From Lysobacterales bacterium (GTDB lineage Bacteria; Pseudomonadota; Gammaproteobacteria; Nevskiales; Salinisphaeraceae): a DNA stretch of 52,677 bases. A program made the translations under genes and the position numbers. Positions within the stretch are counted from its first letter, which is position 1. Each line of letters begins with the position of its first letter. The DNA lies in contig PBAO01000063.1 of NCBI GenBank assembly GCA_002715985.1, forward strand, positions 1 to 52,677. The letters run 5' to 3'. Positions 17,235 to 26,716 of this stretch are shown here, piece by piece. Below the pieces are notes generated by a model. It was not told where the DNA came from. It saw only the letters and a list, made by a program, of their open reading frames with translations, and did no database searches.

Positions 17235-18448
17235 GCCCCGGCCGCCGGGCTGCGGGCGATATCACCGATATGGATGGCCCGCTCGGCCTGCATGACCAGC
17301 GCATAGCTCACGCGCGGGCCTGCGTCGAAGACCATCAACCGGCCGGCACGCCGCTCGGGCAGGCGCACCTCGTTCTCGGTAACGGGATCGATCACCGTGT
17401 CTCCGGCTTGATAGATCTCCAGCACGTCGCCACGGGCCAGCGCCGTGGCCGACTCGTGCGGCGCGCTCGCCAGCGTGACCACATCGTAGCGCCCGATCTG
17501 GCTGATGCCGCCATAGACCGAGATGATGCGCCGCTGCACGGCTTTTGCCGGCGTGCGTGGCTCGAAATCCTGAATCAGCGTGCTGTCGGTCAGGGGCAGC
17601 AGCCGGTCCCCAGGGCGGGCCTCGCGCAAGGCATGGACGAAACGTGCGGTGGCGATCCCCGAGACGGGGTCGGCCAAGCCGGGGCTTGTGGCAGCTGAGC
17701 GTGCACGGGACGCCAGAATCTCGACGTCGCCGACCGGCACGGCGCGTATGCCCAGATCGTCGATATCCGATGCCTCGGAATAGCCGCCGTTCGGGCGAAC
17801 CAGGGCATAACGGGCGGCGGCGGCGTCGTCGCCCAGGCCGCGGATATAGAGCAGAGCATCGTTACCGGCCACGAGCTGGCCATCGCCCACGGCCACGACA
17901 TACGGGGCCGTGGCCAGGCGCGCGGCATCCACGCGGCGTGGGCTTTGCAGAAAGGCCCGCAGCGATGAGGCCGGAATGGTCGGAACCGCGTTTTCAAGCG
18001 GCGCCACGCGGACTCGGGGCGACAGATGCACCGTACGTCGCTGACGCGACAGCCGCGGCGTGCCGTCGATGCCGCGGGTCAGCACCAGCACATCGCCCGG
18101 ATAGATCCGGTCGGGATGATCGATCTCCGGATTGGCCTGCCAGAGCTGGCGCCAGTACCAGGGCGCGCGCAGATAGCGGTCCGCGATGGACCAGAGGGTA
18201 TCGCCGGGGGCAACGACATAACGCCGCGGCGCGTGCTCGCGCATGGCGGCTGTCAGATCATCCGTGGTGCGCGGCTCGGGCGGCTCGGCCGGCGTGTAGC
18301 CGGGGTCATCGCTCAGACTCGGCATGGCTGCCCCGGCGACCGCGCCCGGCGGTGCAACGCGTTCGTGGGCGCAGCCGGCCGCCAGAACGCCTGCCAGTGT
18401 CAGGGCGAGCCACACGACACGCCGATCGCGTCTTGTCGAATCGATCAA
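17231..18448 (-). CDS. LysM-domain lipoprotein
   Basis: A 405-residue exported protein. The N-terminus is a lipoprotein signal with lipobox LAAGC (C26). A proline-rich linker leads to one LysM peptidoglycan-binding domain at about 75-123 (VVAPGDTLWSIADRYLRAPW, NPEIDHPDRIYPGDVLVL). The remaining ~280 residues lack a domain I can name, but the family is commonly found beside dprA and def. Start is TTG at 18448 with GGGGAG 9 nt upstream; no ATG exists before residue 42, so the signal peptide requires it. Probably anchors to the outer membrane and binds cell wall. Confidence 0.9.
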   Translation of the reverse strand: MIDSTRRDRRVVWLALTLAGVLAAGCAHERVAPPGAVAGAAMPSLSDDPGYTPAEPPEPRTTDDLTAAMREHAPRRYVVAPGDTLWSIADRYLRAPWYWRQLWQANPEIDHPDRIYPGDVLVLTRGIDGTPRLSRQRRTVHLSPRVRVAPLENAVPTIPASSLRAFLQSPRRVDAARLATAPYVVAVGDGQLVAGNDALLYIRGLGDDAAAARYALVRPNGGYSEASDIDDLGIRAVPVGDVEILASRARSAATSPGLADPVSGIATARFVHALREARPGDRLLPLTDSTLIQDFEPRTPAKAVQRRIISVYGGISQIGRYDVVTLASAPHESATALARGDVLEIYQAGDTVIDPVTENEVRLPERRAGRLMVFDAGPRVSYALVMQAERAIHIGDIARSPAAGA

Positions 18449-18459
18449 ACCGTTATACT
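18433..18459 (+). promoter_or_regulatory. Candidate promoter for def-fmt-rsmB
   Basis: A good -10 element TATACT (18454-18459) lies 68 nt upstream of def. The best -35 is TTGTCG (18433-18438), with a short 15-bp spacer. The -10 element overlaps the ribosome binding region of the divergent LysM gene. Consensus-based only. Confidence 0.45.
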
Positions 18460-18526
18460 CCCCGCGCTGACGATGGGCCGTTTGAATGGCCCCGCCTTTT
18501 TAACCCCATGCAACAGCCGACAGCGT

Positions 18527-19030
18527 ATGGCGATTCTCGAGATTTTGCATTTTCCCGATCCGCGACTGCGGGAGACCACCGAAGAAATCACGGTCTTCGA
18601 CGATGCGTTATCGCGCTTCGTCGACGATATGTTCGAAACCATGTACGACGCGCCGGGCGTGGGCCTGGCCGCGACCCAGGTCGGGGACACGCGTCGGGTT
18701 GCCGTCATGGACTGCTCGGAAGACAAGAACGAGCGCATCGTGATGTGCAACCCGCGCATTCTCTGGACCGAGGATGAACAGACTGTCGACGAGGGCTGCC
18801 TGTCGGTGCCCGATCATTATGATCGGGTCACGCGGGCCACGCGGCTGGGCTTTGCCGCGCAGGATCGTGACGGCACGGCCTATGAGATGACCGCCGAGGG
18901 CCTGCTGGCCCAGTGCGTACAACATGAGCTGGCCCATCTCGACGGCGGCCTGTATATCGACAAGCTCTCCCGGCTCAAGCGCGAGCGTATCCGGCGCAAG
19001 ATGGCCAAGACCGCCAAGCGCGGTACGTGA
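18527..19030 (+). CDS. def: Peptide deformylase
   Basis: Removes the formyl group from the initiator methionine of nascent proteins; metal dependent. The 167 residues equal the family size. All three motifs are present: [17 protein letters not shown] with the metal-ligand Cys, and QHELAHLDG (HExxH). The usual Asp-His of that helix (HEMDH) is Ala-His here. The ATG at 18527 begins MAILEILHFPDPRL; the Shine-Dalgarno is weak. The stop codon shares TGATG with fmt, so deformylase and formyltransferase are coupled as in most bacteria. Confidence 0.97.
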   Translation: MAILEILHFPDPRLRETTEEITVFDDALSRFVDDMFETMYDAPGVGLAATQVGDTRRVAVMDCSEDKNERIVMCNPRILWTEDEQTVDEGCLSVPDHYDRVTRATRLGFAAQDRDGTAYEMTAEGLLAQCVQHELAHLDGGLYIDKLSRLKRERIRRKMAKTAKRGT

Positions 19031-19956
19031 TGCGTATTGTTTTCGCCGGCACGCCGGATTTTGCCGTCCCCACGCTCGATGCCATCGCGGCCAGCGATCA
19101 TGAACTGATCGGCGTGCTCACCCAGCCGGATCGCGGTGCCGGGCGCGGACGCCGGGTCACGTACTCGCCGGTCAAGCGCCGGGCGCTGGAACACGGCGTC
19201 CCCGTCGAGCAGCCCGAGACGCTCAAGAAGAATGCCGAGGCACGGGCCTCACTGTCGGCCTGGGCGCCGGACGTACTCGTCGTGGTGGCCTACGGGCTGA
19301 TCCTGCCGAAATCGGTTCTAGCCTTGCCGAGACACGGCTGTCTGAACGTGCATGCCTCGCTTCTGCCGCGCTGGCGCGGCGCTGCACCCATCGCCCGGGC
19401 GATCGAGGCCGGTGATGATGAAACCGGTGTCACCATCATGCAGATGGCTGCCGGTCTGGATACCGGCGACATGCTGGCTGTGCACAAGACACCGATCACC
19501 GAGGCCACGACCGCCGGCACGCTGCACGACACGCTGGCCGAGCAGGGCGCGGCGGCACTCGTGGACGTGCTGAACCGGCTGGGTGAGCTGTCGGCCACGC
19601 CCCAGGACGACACCCAGGCGACCTATGCCCGCATGCTGGATAAACAGGAGGCCGTGATCGACTGGCAACAGCCCGCCGCGACCATCGCGCGATTGGTGCG
19701 CGCCTTCGTGCCCTGGCCGGTCGCGCACGCTGCGCTGGACGGCCAGAACATCCGTTTCTGGCAGGCCACGGCACTCGAGACGCCCAGCGACGGCCGGCCG
19801 GGCGAGGTCGTCGCGGCCGATCGTCGGGGCATTGATATCGCCACCGGCGCCGGCATCCTGCGCGTGGGCGAGCTACAGCTGCCCGGCAAGCGCCGCATGG
19901 CTGCGCGCGATGCCGTCAACGGGCGCGACTGGGTAGGGCATCGTTTTGGCACGTGA
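19030..19956 (+). CDS. fmt: Methionyl-tRNA formyltransferase
   Basis: Formylates Met-tRNAfMet using 10-formyl-tetrahydrofolate, which links to the fol genes of this window. The 308-residue protein has MRIVFAGTPDFAVPTLDAI, CLNVHASLLPRWRGAAPI with the catalytic Asn-His, ETGVTIMQMAAGLDTGDML, and a C-terminal OB-like tRNA-binding domain. ATG at 19030 overlaps the def stop; a GTG one codon earlier is possible but less likely. The 3' end overlaps rsmB by 11 nt. Confidence 0.97.
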   Translation: MRIVFAGTPDFAVPTLDAIAASDHELIGVLTQPDRGAGRGRRVTYSPVKRRALEHGVPVEQPETLKKNAEARASLSAWAPDVLVVVAYGLILPKSVLALPRHGCLNVHASLLPRWRGAAPIARAIEAGDDETGVTIMQMAAGLDTGDMLAVHKTPITEATTAGTLHDTLAEQGAAALVDVLNRLGELSATPQDDTQATYARMLDKQEAVIDWQQPAATIARLVRAFVPWPVAHAALDGQNIRFWQATALETPSDGRPGEVVAADRRGIDIATGAGILRVGELQLPGKRRMAARDAVNGRDWVGHRFGT

Positions 19957-21253
19957 GCCCAGCGCCGGGGCGCGGCCGCGCGTACTGGCCGCCCGGGCCG
20001 TATCGGCGGTCATCGATCACGGGCGCAGCCTGGATGCCGCGTTGGCGGACTGGCCGGCTGATTTCGTCGGCGCCGACCTGGCCCTGGCCCGTATGCTGGC
20101 CTACGGCACGCTACGCGAGCATCGCCGGCTGGGCGCGCTTCTGGCGCCGCGGCTGAAGAAAGCGCCCCAGCCGTTGCTCGCCGCACTCCTGCATGTCGGC
20201 ATCTTCCAGCTCGAGGCCACGCGGGTGCCGCCGCATGCTGCCGTACACGCCACCGTGGCGGCCACCAAGGCGCTGGGGCTCGGCGGGGCACGCGGCATGG
20301 TCAATGCCGTGCTGCGCGGGCATCAGCGGGCACCGGCCACGCTTGCCAGCGAGGATAGCGCGCTGATCCACAGTTATCCCGACTGGCTGGCCGAGCATAT
20401 CGCCGCCGACTGGGCTGCGCACGCACCGGCCGTGCTGGCCGCCGGCAACCAGCGCGCGCCCATGCAGCTGCGCGTCAATGCCCGCCGTACGACACGCGAT
20501 GCGCTTCTGGCCGAATACAGCGCAGCAGGTATCGCCGCCACGGCCCTGCCGGCCTGTCGTGACGGCATTTGTCTGGACGAGCCGATCGTGGCCGACAAGT
20601 TGCCGGGCTTTGTCGAAGGCCATGTCTCGATTCAGGACGGCGCTGCCCAGCTGGCCGCCGATCTCGTGGCGCCGTGCGACGGTGACCGGGTACTGGATGC
20701 CTGTGCCGCGCCCGGCAACAAGAGTGCGCACCTGCTCGAACGCGCCGATATCGCGCTTACCGCGCTGGATATCGACGAAACGCGGCTTGCCACGCTGGAC
20801 GACACGCTCACCCGGCTTGGTCTGGCCGCGGATAGCCGGGTGGGCGATGCGGCCAATCCGCGGACGTGGTCGGACGGGGCGCGCTATGATCGGATTCTGC
20901 TGGATGCGCCCTGCAGCGGCACGGGCGTGATCCGGCGCCACCCGGACATCAAGTGGCTGCGTCGGGCCTCGGATATCGAGGCGGCCAAGGCGCGCCAGGC
21001 CGCACTGCTGGCCGCGCTCTGGCCGACGCTCGTCCCCGGCGGGCGCCTGGTCTATGCCACCTGCTCGATACTGGCCGCCGAGGGTGACGGCGTGATCGAA
21101 GCCTTTGTCGCCCAGATGCCGGAGGCTGCGGTCGTGCCGATCGAGGCCGAGTGGGGACGAGCCAGTGCCTACGGGCGACGTATCGCCCCGGGTGATCAGG
21201 GGTTCGACGGTTTCTATTATGCCGTGCTGGAAAAAAAGACAGGCTCTCCGTAA
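19946..21253 (+). CDS. rsmB: 16S rRNA (cytosine-967-C5)-methyltransferase RsmB
   Basis: Methylates C967 of 16S rRNA with SAM. The 435-residue protein has a NusB-like N-terminal RNA-binding domain (LAARAVSAVI, LAYGTLREHRRLGALL, AAVHATVAATKALGL) and a RsmB/F methyltransferase domain with SAM motif LDACAAPGNKSAHLLE, LLDAPCSGTGVIRRHPDIKW and the second catalytic Cys in YATCSILAAEGD. The SAM loop reads APGNKS instead of the common APGGKT. Start is TTG at 19946 inside the fmt end, with AGGG seven nt upstream. Confidence 0.95.
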   Translation: MAREPSAGARPRVLAARAVSAVIDHGRSLDAALADWPADFVGADLALARMLAYGTLREHRRLGALLAPRLKKAPQPLLAALLHVGIFQLEATRVPPHAAVHATVAATKALGLGGARGMVNAVLRGHQRAPATLASEDSALIHSYPDWLAEHIAADWAAHAPAVLAAGNQRAPMQLRVNARRTTRDALLAEYSAAGIAATALPACRDGICLDEPIVADKLPGFVEGHVSIQDGAAQLAADLVAPCDGDRVLDACAAPGNKSAHLLERADIALTALDIDETRLATLDDTLTRLGLAADSRVGDAANPRTWSDGARYDRILLDAPCSGTGVIRRHPDIKWLRRASDIEAAKARQAALLAALWPTLVPGGRLVYATCSILAAEGDGVIEAFVAQMPEAAVVPIEAEWGRASAYGRRIAPGDQGFDGFYYAVLEKKTGSP

Positions 21254-21329
21254 CTGTCCGGATTTGAAAGCCCGTGCCTGACCACCACATTGTCGGGGTA
21301 TCGCAATGAATGCCCAAGGAGGCAATGTC

Positions 21330-21896
21330 ATGGCAGGAGAACTGCAAGGCAAGAAGATCGCGTTTCTGGCAACGGACGGCTTCGAGCAGATCGAGTTGAC
21401 CCGTCCGTGGCAGGACATCAAGGATGCCGGCGCCGAAGTCGAGCTGATTTCGCTCAAATCCGGCGAGATCCAGGGTATGAACGCCGACATCAACAAGGCC
21501 GACACCTTCAAGGTCGATAAGACCGTGGACGAGGTCTCGGCTTCGGATTATCACGGCCTGGTGCTGCCAGGCGGCGTGGTCAACCCGGATGCGCTGCGCG
21601 CCAATGACAAGGCCGTGATCTTCGTGCGGGATTTCTTCGCCCAGCACAAACCGGTGGCCGCGATCTGTCACGCCCCGATCATGCTGATCGAGGCCAACGT
21701 ACTGGACGGGCGCACCGTTACATCGTTCCCGTCGATCAAGACCGATATCCAGAATGCCGGCGGCAACTGGATCGATCAGGAAATGGTCTGCGACGAAGGC
21801 CTGGTGACCAGCCGCACGCCGGATGATCTGGATGCCTTCTGTGCCAAGGCGATCGAAGAATTTGCCGAAGGCAAGCACGAAGACCAGACGACCTGA
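21330..21896 (+). CDS. DJ-1/PfpI family protein (general stress / deglycase-like)
   Basis: A 188-residue class I glutamine amidotransferase-like protein. The nucleophile elbow is C113 in AAICHAPIML, with H114 and an upstream conserved E19 (TDGFEQIEL), as in the PfpI/YhbO group. Family members are described as proteases, chaperones or glycation repair enzymes; the sequence does not decide. The ATG at 21330 is set by a near-perfect AAGGAGG seven nt upstream; an ATG at 21306 has none. It is followed by a strong terminator. Confidence 0.92.
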   Translation: MAGELQGKKIAFLATDGFEQIELTRPWQDIKDAGAEVELISLKSGEIQGMNADINKADTFKVDKTVDEVSASDYHGLVLPGGVVNPDALRANDKAVIFVRDFFAQHKPVAAICHAPIMLIEANVLDGRTVTSFPSIKTDIQNAGGNWIDQEMVCDEGLVTSRTPDDLDAFCAKAIEEFAEGKHEDQTT

Positions 21897-21925
21897 GAAA
21901 AGCCGGTCACCCCCTGATCGCTTTG

Positions 21926-21958
21926 AAAAGCCCGGACTTCGGTTCGGGCTTTTTTTTT
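21926..21958. terminator. Strong intrinsic terminator between the PfpI gene and hisF
   Basis: AGCCCGGAC (21929-21937), loop TTCG, GTTCGGGCT (21942-21950), then nine T on the plus strand; four A precede the stem, so it can also act weakly on the minus strand. It lies between convergent genes (PfpI plus, hisF minus) and 30 nt after the PfpI stop. Confidence 0.93.
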
Positions 21959-22050
21959 GCGTCGGGAGAAAAGACCGATGGCAGAACGCCTGCAGTCGTG
22001 AACGCCGGCTCCGTCAGTGCTGCGCCTCCGCGCTCCGGGGGCGGGAAGGA

Positions 22051-22836
22051 TCAGCGGATGGTGGCGTCCCGTACAACCACACCACGATCGGCCAGGTAGT
22101 TCTTGGCCTGCTGGATGGTGTAGGTGCCGAAATGAAAGATCGAAGCAGCCAGAACGGCATCCGCTCGGCCGTCGACCAGGCCGTTGTAGAGATCGTCCAG
22201 ATCGCCCACGCCGCCGGAGGCGATCACGGGCACGGCCACGGCGTCGGATACGGCTCGGGTGAGCTTGATATCGAAGCCGGATTTGGTCCCGTCGCGATCC
22301 ATGCTGGTCAGCAGTACCTCGCCGGCGCCCAGCTCGACGAGTTTCTGGGCCCAGCCGATCGCCTCGATGCCGGTGGATTTGCGCCCGCCGTGGGTAAAGA
22401 TCTCGTAGCGCGGTTCTTCGTCCTTCCGGGCGGCGTTCTTCACGTCCAGTGCGACCACGATGCACTGGCTGCCGTAGCGATAGGCGGCCTCGGCCACGAA
22501 CTCGGGGTTCGAGATGGCCGCGGTGTTGATCGAGACCTTGTCGGCACCGGCCGAGAGCAGGCGCCGGACGTCGGGCAGGCTGCGCACGCCGCCGCCCACG
22601 GTCAACGGGATGAAGACCTCGCCGGCGACCTTCTCGACGACCTCCATCAGCGTGCCGCGGTCCTCGTTCGAGGCGGTGATATCCAGAAACACCAGTTCGT
22701 CGGCGCCCTGCTGGTCATAGCGCCGGGCGATTTCCACCGGGTCGCCGGCGTCCTGGATCTCCAGGAACTTGACGCCCTTGACGACCCGGCCCTTGTCGAT
22801 ATCCAGGCAGGGGATGATGCGCTTGGCAAGAGACAC
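22051..22836 (-). CDS. hisF: Imidazole glycerol phosphate synthase cyclase subunit HisF
   Basis: Uses ammonia from HisH to convert PRFAR to imidazole glycerol phosphate and AICAR. A 261-residue (beta-alpha)8 barrel with catalytic D12 ([16 protein letters not shown]) and D131 (VVALDVKN), plus phosphate loops [11 protein letters not shown] and [12 protein letters not shown]. It is last of hisB-hisH-hisA-hisF on the minus strand and lies 5 nt after hisA. The terminator at 21926-21958 follows. Confidence 0.98.
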   Translation of the reverse strand: MSLAKRIIPCLDIDKGRVVKGVKFLEIQDAGDPVEIARRYDQQGADELVFLDITASNEDRGTLMEVVEKVAGEVFIPLTVGGGVRSLPDVRRLLSAGADKVSINTAAISNPEFVAEAAYRYGSQCIVVALDVKNAARKDEEPRYEIFTHGGRKSTGIEAIGWAQKLVELGAGEVLLTSMDRDGTKSGFDIKLTRAVSDAVAVPVIASGGVGDLDDLYNGLVDGRADAVLAASIFHFGTYTIQQAKNYLADRGVVVRDATIR

Positions 22837-22841
22837 GTAAT

Positions 22842-23597
22842 TCAGGCTCCGGAGGCGTTTTGCTTGCGCGCGTTGACCAGCTCGCGGGCCGCGGTGAAAT
22901 CCAGCGTGCCTTCATAGATGGCGCGGCCGATGACCGCACCGGCCACGCCGTCGTCCTCGGCGGTCAGAAGCGCTTCGATATCGTCCATGTTGGTCACCCC
23001 GCCCGACGCGATGACCGGAATGGTCAGCTCGGCGGCGAGTGCGCGTGTGGCCTCGACGTTCAGGCCCTGCATCATGCCGTCGCGGCTGATGTCGGTATGG
23101 ATGATGGCCACCACGCCGTCCTGTTCGTACTGCTGGGCCAGATCGGCCACGGTGTGGTTGGACAGCTTCGACCAGCCGTCGGTGGCCACCATGCCGTCCT
23201 TGGCATCCAGGCCCACGATGATGCGCCCGGGGAACTCCACGCCCACATCAGACACAAAGTGCGGCTCCGAGACCGCGCGCGTGCCCAGGATCACGAATTC
23301 CACCCCGCGATCCAGATAGGTCTCGATGGCGGCCTCGTCGCGAATACCGCCGCCGACCTGGACCGGGATGGTCCCGGCGGCGTCGACGATCTCGCCAATC
23401 ACGCGATGATTGACCGGATGGCCGGCCTTGGCGCCGTCGAGGTCGACCACGTGGATACGATCCGCGCCGGCATCGATCCAGCGCCGGGCCACGGCGACCG
23501 GGTCGGCGTCGAAGACGGTGACATCGTTATCCATATCGCCCTGGCGCAGACGCACGCAGGACCCGTTCTTGATATCGATAGCAGGGATGAGTAGCAC
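22842..23597 (-). CDS. hisA: Phosphoribosyl-ProFAR isomerase HisA
   Basis: Isomerises ProFAR to PRFAR, the fourth step of histidine synthesis. The 251-residue barrel has catalytic D8 ([20 protein letters not shown]) and D131 (IVGLDAKDG), and phosphate-binding [12 protein letters not shown] and [12 protein letters not shown]. The start is a GTG at 23597. Spacing is 58 nt after hisH and 5 nt before hisF. Confidence 0.98.
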   Translation of the reverse strand: MLLIPAIDIKNGSCVRLRQGDMDNDVTVFDADPVAVARRWIDAGADRIHVVDLDGAKAGHPVNHRVIGEIVDAAGTIPVQVGGGIRDEAAIETYLDRGVEFVILGTRAVSEPHFVSDVGVEFPGRIIVGLDAKDGMVATDGWSKLSNHTVADLAQQYEQDGVVAIIHTDISRDGMMQGLNVEATRALAAELTIPVIASGGVTNMDDIEALLTAEDDGVAGAVIGRAIYEGTLDFTAARELVNARKQNASGA

Positions 23598-23655
23598 GCC
23601 GTGACTCCTCGTTGGCTGACGGCTGGTTGAGAGCGCAACACGCGCCCGGATACGA

Positions 23656-24303
23656 CTAGTAGGCCTGACCGTTCCATTCCAGGAAGTTGGCCAGCAATTG
23701 CAGGCCGGCGGACTGGCTCTTTTCCGGATGAAACTGTACCGCGAACGTGTTCTCGCGCAGGATCACCGAGGCAAACTGCACGCCATACTGGGTCGTGCCG
23801 GCGATATGGCGGGCCTCGTCGGGCACCACGTGATAGCTGTGCACGAAATAGAACCATGAGTCCGGAGCGATATCCTTCCACAGGGGATGATGCCGTTCCT
23901 GGCGGACCTGGTTCCAGCCCATGTGCGGAATCTTGCGCCGGGTGCCGTCGGGCTGGGCATCCGGCTCGGCGAATTTCACCGTGTTGCCGGGAAACGCGCC
24001 CAGACAATCCACCCCACCCGATTCCTCGGAGTGGGCCATCAGGGCCTCGATGCCCAGGCACACACCCATCAAGGGTTTCTGGCCGAGCACCTCGCCGAGC
24101 ATGGCATCCAGTTCCAGGCGGTGCAGCTCGTCCATGCAGTGACCGATCGCGCCCACGCCGGGCAGCACCAGCCGATCCATGCGGGCCAGGGCATCCGGGT
24201 CGAAGCTGACTTCGATCTGCTCGTCGGAGGCGACATAGCGCAGCGCCTTGGCGATCGAGTGCAGATTGCCCATGCCGTAGTCGATGATACCGACGGTCGC
24301 CAT
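23656..24303 (-). CDS. hisH: Imidazole glycerol phosphate synthase glutaminase subunit HisH
   Basis: Hydrolyses glutamine and channels ammonia to HisF. The 215-residue class I glutaminase has nucleophile C82 (MGVCLGIEALM) and the His-Glu pair H192/E194 (QFHPEKSQSAGLQ). N-terminal VGIIDYGMGNLHSI is typical, as is the PGVGAIGHCMDEL oxyanion loop. Its ATG overlaps the hisB stop (TAATG), indicating coupling. Confidence 0.98.
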   Translation of the reverse strand: MATVGIIDYGMGNLHSIAKALRYVASDEQIEVSFDPDALARMDRLVLPGVGAIGHCMDELHRLELDAMLGEVLGQKPLMGVCLGIEALMAHSEESGGVDCLGAFPGNTVKFAEPDAQPDGTRRKIPHMGWNQVRQERHHPLWKDIAPDSWFYFVHSYHVVPDEARHIAGTTQYGVQFASVILRENTFAVQFHPEKSQSAGLQLLANFLEWNGQAY

Positions 24304-24896
24304 TACAGGTGCTCCTTCGTGGAGGGCAGGGCATCCATGGCCCGCTCATCGCGGGCCACGGCGCCGCGCAGTGCGCGTCCGAAGGCCTTGAACAGAGTCT
24401 CGGCGATGTGATGCGCGTTGGCCCCGGCCAGATTGTCCATATGCAGCGTCATGGCCGCGCCGGCCGCCACGCCGCCGAAGAACTCGCGCACCAGCTCGGT
24501 ATCGAAGGTGCCGATCTTCTCGGCCGTGAAATCGGCCCGAAAGAACAGGCCCGGCCGACCCGAGAAATCGATGACCACCCGCGACAGGGCCTCGTCCAGC
24601 GGCACGTAGGCATGGCCGTAGCGCATGATGCCGCGCTTGTCGCCCAGGGCCTCGCGCAGCGCCTGGCCCAGCACGATACCCACGTCCTCGACGGTATGGT
24701 GATCATCGATATGCAGATCACCGTTGGCCGATACGCTCAGATCGATCAATGCGTGGCGGGCGATCTGATGCAGCATGTGCTCGAAGAAGCCGACGCCGGT
24801 GGCGGCTTCGAATACGCCCGCGCCGTCGAGATCGAGCTCGACGCGGATATCGGTTTCGGCAGTGCGACGTTCGAGCGTCGCGCAACGCGCTGTCAT
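24303..24896 (-). CDS. hisB: Imidazoleglycerol-phosphate dehydratase HisB
   Basis: Dehydrates imidazole glycerol phosphate to imidazole acetol phosphate with Mn ions. The 197-residue protein is the monofunctional form, without the histidinol-phosphatase domain of E. coli HisB, so that activity must lie elsewhere. Metal-binding motifs are [29 protein letters not shown] and the [18 protein letters not shown] region. First gene of the hisBHAF block, 83 nt after dtd. Confidence 0.97.
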   Translation of the reverse strand: MTARCATLERRTAETDIRVELDLDGAGVFEAATGVGFFEHMLHQIARHALIDLSVSANGDLHIDDHHTVEDVGIVLGQALREALGDKRGIMRYGHAYVPLDEALSRVVIDFSGRPGLFFRADFTAEKIGTFDTELVREFFGGVAAGAAMTLHMDNLAGANAHHIAETLFKAFGRALRGAVARDERAMDALPSTKEHL

Positions 24897-24979
24897 GACA
24901 ACCCTGATTGGCCCCTAGCGGACAGCCGATGATACGCACTTGCCCAATCGATGGCGAGCAATAGAATCCCGGGCTTCAA

Positions 24980-25417
24980 TCAGCTCGTCAGCCAGAATGT
25001 CACCGGCCCGTCGTTGACCAGCCCGACCTGCATATCCGCGCCGAAACGTCCCGTGGCCACGGCCTCGTGGCGTGCGCTCAGGGCCGAGACGAAATCATCA
25101 AACAGCCCGCGGGCCCGCGCCGGCGGGCAGGCGCCGGAAAAACCGGGCCGATTGCCGCGTGCGGTATCGGCGGCCAGGGTGAATTGCGGCACGGCCAGCA
25201 CTGCGTGACCGGCATCGCGCACGCCGATATTCATGCGCCCGCTGTCGTCGCCGAAGACTCGATACGCCAGGATACGTTCGGCCAGACGCGTGGCGCGTTC
25301 GGGCGTGTCGTCGGGCACCGCACAGACCAGAACGACAAGCCCGGCATCGATTTCGGCCGCACGTGTATCGTCGATATCGACCCAGGCATGACGGGCACGC
25401 TGGATGAGCCCGATCAT
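24980..25417 (-). CDS. dtd: D-aminoacyl-tRNA deacylase Dtd
   Basis: Hydrolyses D-aminoacyl-tRNAs (and Gly-tRNAAla) and so protects translation from mischarging. 145 residues, family size. The cross-subunit active site motifs are AVPQFTLAAD and NDGPVTFWL; the former has Pro where the usual motif has Ser (SQFTL). N-terminal MIGLIQRARHAWVDID is typical. The ATG overlaps the thrB stop by 4 nt. Confidence 0.94.
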   Translation of the reverse strand: MIGLIQRARHAWVDIDDTRAAEIDAGLVVLVCAVPDDTPERATRLAERILAYRVFGDDSGRMNIGVRDAGHAVLAVPQFTLAADTARGNRPGFSGACPPARARGLFDDFVSALSARHEAVATGRFGADMQVGLVNDGPVTFWLTS

Positions 25418-26364
25418 GGGACGATCAGGCTCGGCGGGTCATCGCGATAGGCCAGCAGCAGATGCTTGAACGGCGCGGGGTCGTGCACTTGTACATCCGG
25501 CCCGCCCGTCGGGAAATAAGCATCGATCAAACGCGAGACCCAGAACCGAAGTGCCACGGCCCGCAGCATGGCCGGCCAGGCCGCGATTTCGGCCTCGTCA
25601 AGCGGTCGCCGCCGCGTGTAGGCCGCCAGAAACGCCTGCCAGTGGGCGGCAAGGAATGCGCCGTCGCGCCAGGCCCAGTCGCTGCAGATGCCGGCCAGGT
25701 CAAAAAGCAGGCATTCGTGGCAGGCATAGTAGAAATCGATCACGCCGGCGACCCGGTCACCGCGAAACAGCACGTTGTCGCGAAACAGATCGGCGTGGAT
25801 CACCGCGCGGGGCAGCTCGGTGAAATGTGTCTCCGTGGCCTGGCGCTGAAACTCGATTTCTTCGACCAGCAGGCGGCAGTCATCGGCCGGCAGGGCCTCG
25901 AACAGCCGTACGGCAGCGGCGTCGATCCAGGCCAGATCGCGCGGATTGGCCTGACGGGCCGCAAAGCCGGCCACGCCGCGATGCATTTCGGCCACCACGC
26001 CGCCCAGTGCCCGGCACTGCTCGGGCGAGGGGGTCTGCGTGCTGGTGCCTTCCAGGCGATAGACCAGCGCCGCGGGCTTGCCCTGCACGCTCGAGAGAAA
26101 GCCGCCGTCGTTGCGCGCCACGGGATGCGCGCCCGGGACGCCGTGAGCGGCCAGATGATCCATCAGCTGCATGAAAAACGGCAGCTCGGCCGGGTTCGAC
26201 TGCTCGAACAGAGTGAGCACCCAGCGGCCCAGCGTGGTGTCGACGAAATAATTGGTATTGGTCACGCCGGCCGAGATGCCTTGATGGCCCTCCAGCTCGC
26301 CGATGGCGTATTCGGCAAGCAGGGCGCGCAGATCGTCTTCGGTGACGCGTGTATAGACCGACAT
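25414..26364 (-). CDS. thrB: Homoserine kinase, APH-fold type (ThrB)
   Basis: Phosphorylates L-homoserine on the way to threonine. The 316-residue protein belongs to the choline kinase/aminoglycoside phosphotransferase fold, not the GHMP type of E. coli ThrB. Seen: GVTNTNYFVDTTLGRWVLTL for nucleotide binding, catalytic loop AVIHADLFRDNVLFRG, and GVIDFYYACHECLLFDLAG with the Mg-binding Asp. Translationally coupled on both sides: the upstream TPR gene ends in TGATG and dtd starts in its stop. A different APH-fold kinase is a minor alternative. Confidence 0.9.
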   Translation of the reverse strand: MSVYTRVTEDDLRALLAEYAIGELEGHQGISAGVTNTNYFVDTTLGRWVLTLFEQSNPAELPFFMQLMDHLAAHGVPGAHPVARNDGGFLSSVQGKPAALVYRLEGTSTQTPSPEQCRALGGVVAEMHRGVAGFAARQANPRDLAWIDAAAVRLFEALPADDCRLLVEEIEFQRQATETHFTELPRAVIHADLFRDNVLFRGDRVAGVIDFYYACHECLLFDLAGICSDWAWRDGAFLAAHWQAFLAAYTRRRPLDEAEIAAWPAMLRAVALRFWVSRLIDAYFPTGGPDVQVHDPAPFKHLLLAYRDDPPSLIVP

Positions 26365-26684
26365 CAGCCGGTCTGCTTGGCCGCGCGTTTGGCAAAGACC
26401 TGCATCTCGCGCGCGGCCTGGTTGTCGCCGTTGTCCTGGGCGACCTGAACGCCCCGGGCCAGAATATCCACGGCTTGTTGGTAGCGCTCGGCCTCCAGCA
26501 GTACACGGCCATAGAGCTTCCAGGCCGCGGAATAGCTGGGATCCTGGGTCACGGCCTCGGCCAGATGAATCAGGGCCGCGTCGAGCTCGCCGTCGCGGTG
26601 GAGCAGTTCGCCGAGCGTGAATCGGGCCAGCGGGGTGTCCCGGCCGGCATCGATCATGGCTTGTAGTTGGTCGCGCATTGACAT
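26364..26684 (-). CDS. Small TPR-repeat protein
   Basis: A 106-residue helical protein with about two tetratricopeptide repeats (FTLGELLHRDGELDAALIHL at 22-41 and AWKLYGRVLLEAERYQQAVD at 54-73), ending in a basic helix. No signal peptide, so probably cytoplasmic. It likely mediates a protein contact; the partner is unknown. It lies between trkH (32 nt) and thrB (1-nt overlap). The first ATG at 26684 lacks a clear Shine-Dalgarno, and ATG at 26678 is possible. Confidence 0.85.
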   Translation of the reverse strand: MSMRDQLQAMIDAGRDTPLARFTLGELLHRDGELDAALIHLAEAVTQDPSYSAAWKLYGRVLLEAERYQQAVDILARGVQVAQDNGDNQAAREMQVFAKRAAKQTG

Positions 26685-26716
26685 GAATCGGAGTGTAGAG
26701 CGTTTGAAACGGAGCG